Below are positions 60,232 to 64,000 of a stretch of DNA of 64,000 nt, piece by piece. The DNA is from CAYMUL01 sp964393605 (GTDB taxonomy: Bacteria; Bacteroidota; Ignavibacteria; Ignavibacteriales; Ignavibacteriaceae). The DNA lies in NCBI GenBank assembly GCA_964393605.1, contig CAYMUL010000003.1:62001-126000 (forward strand), read 5' to 3'. Below the pieces are notes generated by a model. That model was not told the origin of the DNA. It saw nothing but the letters and a program-made list of their open reading frames with translations, and made no database searches. Position 1 is the stretch's first letter; each line of letters opens with the position of its first letter. The position numbers and the translations under genes are program-made.

Positions 60232-61158
60232 TCACTTTTTGCGATTCAATTCGCGAATAAAATTCAGCGCGATCCCCTCACGCAAACCTTGTTGAGTTAC
60301 TGCAAAAGATTTCGGTTCGAAAAGATTTATGATTTCATCCATAATTATTAAACCGGCAGGAATTATTTCAGCGCGTTTTTCGTCCATCCCTTTTATCGCG
60401 CGTCGCTGTTCGGGCAACTGATTTGAAAGCACGAATTGAATTGTATCGCGCACGAGTTCGATTGGAATCGGTTGGGAAAATTTTATTTCGTTTGAATAAT
60501 TTTGTTTTATGATATACAAAAGATTCACTGCAGTTCCCGCTGTCCCGCCTATCTCTTCCATTTTTATTTTTTCTTTTAAGAATATCGAATTGCAAAAAAC
60601 TTCTTTAACATGCTCGCGACAGAGTTTCATGTTATCTTTTGTTAAAATAAAATCAGGAAAGAAAATACTGCTGAGACGAACTGCTCCCAGTTTATAACTT
60701 TCTGCCGCGATAACTTTCTCACCTTCTCCCAAAATAATTTCAGTGCTTCCGCCACCGATATCAAAACAAAGTATTTTATTTTTTTGGGGAAGCGCAGAGT
60801 GAACTCCGAAGTAAATGAAACGGGACTCATCTTCTCCCGAAAGTAAATTAATTTTGAGTTGGAGTTGCTGTTCGACTGTTTCGATGAATTCTTTTCCGTT
60901 GCAAGATTCGCGCAACGCACTCGTGCCGGTAAGCGTCAGAGGCGCATTTTTACTGAGTGCGAGCGACTTGAAAGTATCAAGTATCTTTATCCCTTCTTCA
61001 TATTTGGATTGCTCAATTCGTTTCGTTTTAAAATCGGAAAGGCGAAATGTTATTCTATTTTTTTCGATAAAGATTGGATTTCCATCTTCACCGATTTTAA
61101 ATAAAGCAAAGTGAAATGAATTTGAACCGAGATCAGCAACGGAAATAAATTCAGTCAT
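60232..61158 (-). CDS. Ppx/GppA-family phosphatase
   Basis: 308 residues. The ASKHA-fold phosphate loops are present: VADLGSNSFHFALFKI near the start, GTSALRES, LCFDIGGGSTEIIL and EEIGGTAGTAVNL. It hydrolyses polyphosphate or pppGpp; the length fits the short form without the C-terminal HD domain, so which substrate is favoured is open. It overlaps the GT9 gene by 8 nt. Confidence 0.9.
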   Translation of the reverse strand: MTEFISVADLGSNSFHFALFKIGEDGNPIFIEKNRITFRLSDFKTKRIEQSKYEEGIKILDTFKSLALSKNAPLTLTGTSALRESCNGKEFIETVEQQLQLKINLLSGEDESRFIYFGVHSALPQKNKILCFDIGGGSTEIILGEGEKVIAAESYKLGAVRLSSIFFPDFILTKDNMKLCREHVKEVFCNSIFLKEKIKMEEIGGTAGTAVNLLYIIKQNYSNEIKFSQPIPIELVRDTIQFVLSNQLPEQRRAIKGMDEKRAEIIPAGLIIMDEIINLFEPKSFAVTQQGLREGIALNFIRELNRKK

Positions 61159-62239
61159 TCTGTTCCAACAAATAATGTGCGCAATCCATTACTTCATCTA
61201 CAGAGATGTCATCAATCAAATCGGATTTGCGAATGAAGATTTTATTTTTACCTATCGGTGCCCAATTGAAAGGATTTGTCGGACCAAAAAGAGAAATCTG
61301 TTTGCAAGTGGTTGAACCGGCAACATGCATTACGCCCGTGTCATTCGTGATAAATAATTCACAACAATTTATTAACGCGGCTAATTGTGGAATGGATTTA
61401 TTTATGAATGCGGGAAGGTTAAAATCTATTTCACTTTTTATGAAAAAAATTATTTTTTCATCTGCATCGCTTGCAGTTAAAAAAATATTCGCCGAATATT
61501 CTTCTTTAAATTTTTTAATCAAAGTAACGAATCGCTCCTTTGCCCAACGATTTGGCGGCTTTCCTGCGCCTGCGTGTATTCCAATTATTTTATTTTTGTT
61601 GTCGCCAAAACTTGATGTAATAAAATCTTGAGCAACTTTTTTGTCTGCATCATCGAAGGATATTTCAATTTTAAAATTGTTTGTGCTAATTCCGAATGGC
61701 TGTAATATAGATAGATTCTTTTCTGCAACGTGGAGATCGGGTTGTGTTCGCCAATCAAGATCAACAAGACGATCAAATAAAAAATATGATTTATTCGGTT
61801 TGCCGTCCAGCGAGCGAGGACCGATTCTGCTTCTTGAAACTGCTAATCTTGAAAGCAAATTACTCGTGAAGGAAATCGAAACAACGACAGGTACAACAAC
61901 AACATCATATTCTCTCTTTAATACATTAATCAGTGAGTTCAAGTAATTAATAAATATTAAGCGCGATTTTTCGAATACGAAAAGATCATCGATGAATTTA
62001 TTTTTCACAATAGCATCTGCATTCTGAGGGCTAACGATGCATGTAAGGTGCGCCTCGGGATATTTTTCTTTCAATGCTCGGAAAAGTGGAGTTCCCGAAA
62101 GTAAATCTCCTAATTGATTATGCTGGCGAACAACTAAAATATTATTAATAGCTCCGAGTTCACGTGATTGATTTTCTTCTACTGCGAAAATGAACTTGAA
62201 AAGTCTGTAAAGAATTTTATCGAAAAGATTTTTAATCAT
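61151..62239 (-). CDS. Glycosyltransferase family 9 (heptosyltransferase-like)
   Basis: 362 residues. The N-terminal NNILVVRQHNQLGDLLSGTPLFRALKEKYPEAHLTCIV is the GT9 start. The later GIHAGAGKPPNRWAKERF, ELFITNDTGVMHVAGST and ISLFGPTNPFNWAPIG form the sugar-nucleotide domain. It probably adds a heptose or related sugar to the LPS core. It lies 30 nt downstream of a small membrane protein gene. Confidence 0.88.
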   Translation of the reverse strand: MIKNLFDKILYRLFKFIFAVEENQSRELGAINNILVVRQHNQLGDLLSGTPLFRALKEKYPEAHLTCIVSPQNADAIVKNKFIDDLFVFEKSRLIFINYLNSLINVLKREYDVVVVPVVVSISFTSNLLSRLAVSRSRIGPRSLDGKPNKSYFLFDRLVDLDWRTQPDLHVAEKNLSILQPFGISTNNFKIEISFDDADKKVAQDFITSSFGDNKNKIIGIHAGAGKPPNRWAKERFVTLIKKFKEEYSANIFLTASDADEKIIFFIKSEIDFNLPAFINKSIPQLAALINCCELFITNDTGVMHVAGSTTCKQISLFGPTNPFNWAPIGKNKIFIRKSDLIDDISVDEVMDCAHYLLEQND

Positions 62240-62269
62240 TACTCTTGAGTAATCAGTTGATTTTTTTGG

Positions 62270-62470
62270 TTACGATTTTTTCGTTTCTTTATCGGTTACG
62301 TCTTCAAAATCGGCATCGACAATATTTTTTTTATCGATTGATGATCTTTGCTTTGAATAGATTTCCTGATCACTTGTTTTCTGTTTTCTGTTAGAGAGGA
62401 AAATTCTTTTTAATGAACGATAAAGAAAAAAGATGATAATAAACCATAGAAGGAAAGTAATAGTTCTCAA
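62270..62470 (-). CDS. Small single-span membrane protein, unknown
   Basis: 66 residues. One N-terminal transmembrane helix (TITFLLWFIIIFFLYRSL) followed by a charged cytoplasmic tail ending in acidic and lysine residues (IVDADFEDVTDKETKKS). Its start overlaps the kinase stop by 4 nt (ATGA), which supports a real, translationally coupled gene. No family recognised. Confidence 0.65.
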   Translation of the reverse strand: MRTITFLLWFIIIFFLYRSLKRIFLSNRKQKTSDQEIYSKQRSSIDKKNIVDADFEDVTDKETKKS

Positions 62471-63132
62471 AATAATTTTCTCGTTTCGGGTTGGAAATAT
62501 TCAATGGGTGCGCGGTCTTCTCTGAATATGGCTGCGAACAATTCGTCAAAATCTTTCTTGTTTGCTACAAAGTCAATCTCACTCGAATCCACAATTAACA
62601 AAGGGGAACCGTTGTATGAAAAAAAATAGTTTGTGTACGATTCAGCCAACTCCTGGATGTAACTTCGTGAAATACCCTTTTCAACAATGCGATTTCGCTT
62701 CTTGATATTGTACATCAGTCTATCAACATGTGAATGCAAAAACAAAACGAGATCAGGCTTTACCAAAGCTTTTTGCAGTAATGGAAAAATTGATTCATAA
62801 AGTTGCAGTTCATCTTTATCAAGATTTAAATACGCGAAGATTTTATCCTTCTCAAAAATATAATCTGCGACGAGATAATCTGTAAATAGATTTCTGTGAA
62901 GCAATTCTTGCTGTTGCTTATATCGATTGATTAAGAAAAACATTTGCGTTTGGAAGGCATATCTTTTCCTGTCCTGATAAAATTTTCCGAGGAAAGGATT
63001 TTCCTCAAATTTTTCAAGTACTAATTGAGCATTCAATAGCTCGGCTAATTTTTTTGCGAGAGTGGTTTTACCCGCGCCAATTACGCCTTCAACAGCGATA
63101 TATTTTATTTCACGATTCGGTTTATCAGACAT
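62467..63132 (-). CDS. Deoxynucleoside kinase (deoxyadenosine/deoxyguanosine kinase type)
   Basis: 221 residues. P-loop AVEGVIGAGKTTLAKKLAE, the EKFEENPFLGKFYQDRKRYAFQTQMFFL substrate region and the lid arginines in KKRNRIVEKGISRSYIQELAESY match dAdo/dGuo kinases. It salvages purine deoxynucleosides. It overlaps folK by 8 nt. Confidence 0.9.
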   Translation of the reverse strand: MSDKPNREIKYIAVEGVIGAGKTTLAKKLAELLNAQLVLEKFEENPFLGKFYQDRKRYAFQTQMFFLINRYKQQQELLHRNLFTDYLVADYIFEKDKIFAYLNLDKDELQLYESIFPLLQKALVKPDLVLFLHSHVDRLMYNIKKRNRIVEKGISRSYIQELAESYTNYFFSYNGSPLLIVDSSEIDFVANKKDFDELFAAIFREDRAPIEYFQPETRKLF

Positions 63133-63655
63133 GTAAATTAATTTCTATACTTTTAGAGTATTTACCGATAATATATCTATTTGTTTGTTCAAACTCCAAT
63201 TCGGAAAATAATTTTCCGTTCACCGGATTTTTTAGGAGGCGATTAATTTCAAGAAGTGGTATTACAAAAAAATCGCGATTTGTCAAATCGTAGTGCGGAA
63301 TTTTAAGTTGCGCATCATCGTAAATCACGTCATCATAAAGCAAAATATCGATATCAATTTCCCGTTCTTTCCATTTCTCTCTACGAATTCTTCCAAGAAT
63401 TTCTTCACTTGTTTTTAATAGCGTGATTAATTCAAGAGGTGAATAATCAGTTGCAATTTCTATTACCATATTAAAATATTCTGCTTGTTCTTTTAATCCG
63501 TAGGGTTGGGTAATATAAATTGAAGAACATTTTAAAACTTCAATACGTTTAGCATCGTTCAGCAAATTGATTGCGCGGGAAAGATTATCATATCGATCCC
63601 CAACATTCGTTCCGAGTGCTAAATATGCCGTTAATCTATGACTTGCCTTTTTCAA
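63125..63655 (-). CDS. folK: 2-amino-4-hydroxy-6-hydroxymethyldihydropteridine pyrophosphokinase
   Basis: 176 residues from a TTG at 63655. A longer frame begins with TTG at 63688 but would add an unrelated N-terminus and overlap folB by 53 nt; no ATG is available. HPPK motifs are present: AYLALGTNVGDRYDNL, then SSIYITQPYG, FNMVIEIATD, LGRIRREKWKEREIDIDILLYDD and IPHYDLTNRDFFVIPL. It phosphorylates the pterin in folate synthesis. It follows folB and precedes the nucleoside kinase. Confidence 0.92.
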   Translation of the reverse strand: MKKASHRLTAYLALGTNVGDRYDNLSRAINLLNDAKRIEVLKCSSIYITQPYGLKEQAEYFNMVIEIATDYSPLELITLLKTSEEILGRIRREKWKEREIDIDILLYDDVIYDDAQLKIPHYDLTNRDFFVIPLLEINRLLKNPVNGKLFSELEFEQTNRYIIGKYSKSIEINLHV

Positions 63656-64000
63656 ACTCTTCTCTTGTTTGGCAGACTTCAACTTCAACGGAATCTACAA
63701 CACCACCAATCGGCGGATTATTTTTTCGAACTTTAACAATCACTTTTGATGCATTCGTAAATTCACCAAATATTTTGTGAACAATTTTTAATGCTAAACT
63801 TTCAATCAAATAAAATTTTTGAGACATCGCCAAATTGGAAATAATATTGAAGACACTTTCATAATCGATAGTTTGTCGAAGATTATCGAGCTGTTCAGCC
63901 GAAGAAAAATCTGTATGAATTTCAACATCAGCTTCAAATTTTCCGCCGACGTTTTGTTCTTGCTTGAAGACACCATGATAAGCGTAAAACGTCGCTTTAT
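63636..64000 (-). CDS. folB: Dihydroneopterin aldolase (C-terminal part, cut by window edge)
   Basis: The frame is open from the right edge to a TAG at 63636, about 120 residues, so only the first few residues are missing. FolB motifs are visible: FYAYHGVFKQEQNVGGKFEADV (tyrosine and glutamate of the active site), QTIDYESVFNIISN, FYLIESLALKIV and KVIVKVRKNNPPIGG with the catalytic lysine region. It makes 6-hydroxymethyl-dihydropterin, the substrate of the downstream folK product. The internal ATG at 63833 that gives a 65-residue frame is not the true start. Confidence 0.92.
   Translation of the reverse strand, partial: KATFYAYHGVFKQEQNVGGKFEADVEIHTDFSSAEQLDNLRQTIDYESVFNIISNLAMSQKFYLIESLALKIVHKIFGEFTNASKVIVKVRKNNPPIGGVVDSVEVEVCQTREEFEKGKS

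Noticed and set aside
63636..63833. 65-residue frame as a separate gene
   Set aside because: It is the C-terminal part of FolB, whose frame stays open to the right edge with conserved motifs.
1..64000. CRISPR arrays, tRNA or rRNA genes, insertion sequences
   Set aside because: Reading both strands I found no regularly spaced repeats, no tRNA-like cloverleaf that I could support and no transposase or integrase motif; short tRNA genes cannot be fully excluded by eye.

Overview
The window is one continuous piece of an AT-rich Gram-negative genome, most probably from the Bacteroidota/Chlorobi line and, by overall gene style, a member of the Ignavibacteria. The reasons are two large secreted proteins with type IX secretion (T9SS) C-terminal sorting domains, a complete Bat (aerotolerance-type) operon, kdsB (LPS Kdo pathway), and promoters of the Bacteroidota form TTTG-N19-TAnnTTTG. 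Species-level assignment is inference. I saw no rRNA, tRNA, CRISPR array, transposase, integrase or phage structural gene.

Layout. 1-745: start of a secreted starch/glycogen-binding protein (cut by the left edge). 806-5970: five-gene YbhGFSR-type ABC efflux operon. 5974-15340: glmS, a 1916-residue C25 (gingipain/PorU-like) peptidase and a Wzi-like outer-membrane protein. 15340-31254: exopolysaccharide cluster (priming sugar transferase, DegT aminotransferase, Wzy-like polymerase, three glycosyltransferases, MurJ-like flippase, UDP-xylose synthase, Wzz, Wza-like and SLBB export proteins, Wzc-type BY-kinase), interrupted by one methyltransferase-like gene on the other strand. 31269-34143: ftsX, two tandem exported lipoproteins, recR, ybaB. 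34260-39056: a plus-strand housekeeping run (degenerate purC-like gene, psd, pssA, purS, purQ, two tatA genes, gatA).

39032-42700 is the accessory region. A VapBC-type toxin-antitoxin cassette sits between two copies of the last ~102 bp of gatA, exactly 1000 bp apart; its PIN-domain toxin is broken by a -1 frameshift at a poly-T run. Next comes a two-gene restriction-modification system behind a consensus promoter with an unusually long leader. After it the minus strand resumes: a 988-residue T9SS protein, a B12-binding mutase subunit, HIT protein, kdsB, gatC, plsC and an M48 protease (42823-49626); an independent unit of two small exported Cys/Lys-rich proteins (49671-50402); moxR-DUF58-batA-batB-batC-batD-batE (50424-58519); rlmI, DUF302, ppx/gppA, a GT9 glycosyltransferase, a deoxynucleoside kinase, folK and the end of folB (58627-64000).

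How it works together: surface polysaccharide synthesis and export dominate the first half (glmS for amino sugar supply, Wzx/Wzy-type assembly, BY-kinase control), with T9SS products and LPS genes pointing to an elaborate outer membrane. Genes are tightly packed, often with 1-8 nt overlaps (TAATG, ATGA), so most runs are operons. The best leads are the gatA-flanked TA cassette, the ATT-start lipoprotein overlapping its upstream paralogue-like gene, the purC-like gene lacking key active-site motifs, and the small exported Cys-rich pair with its own promoter and terminator.
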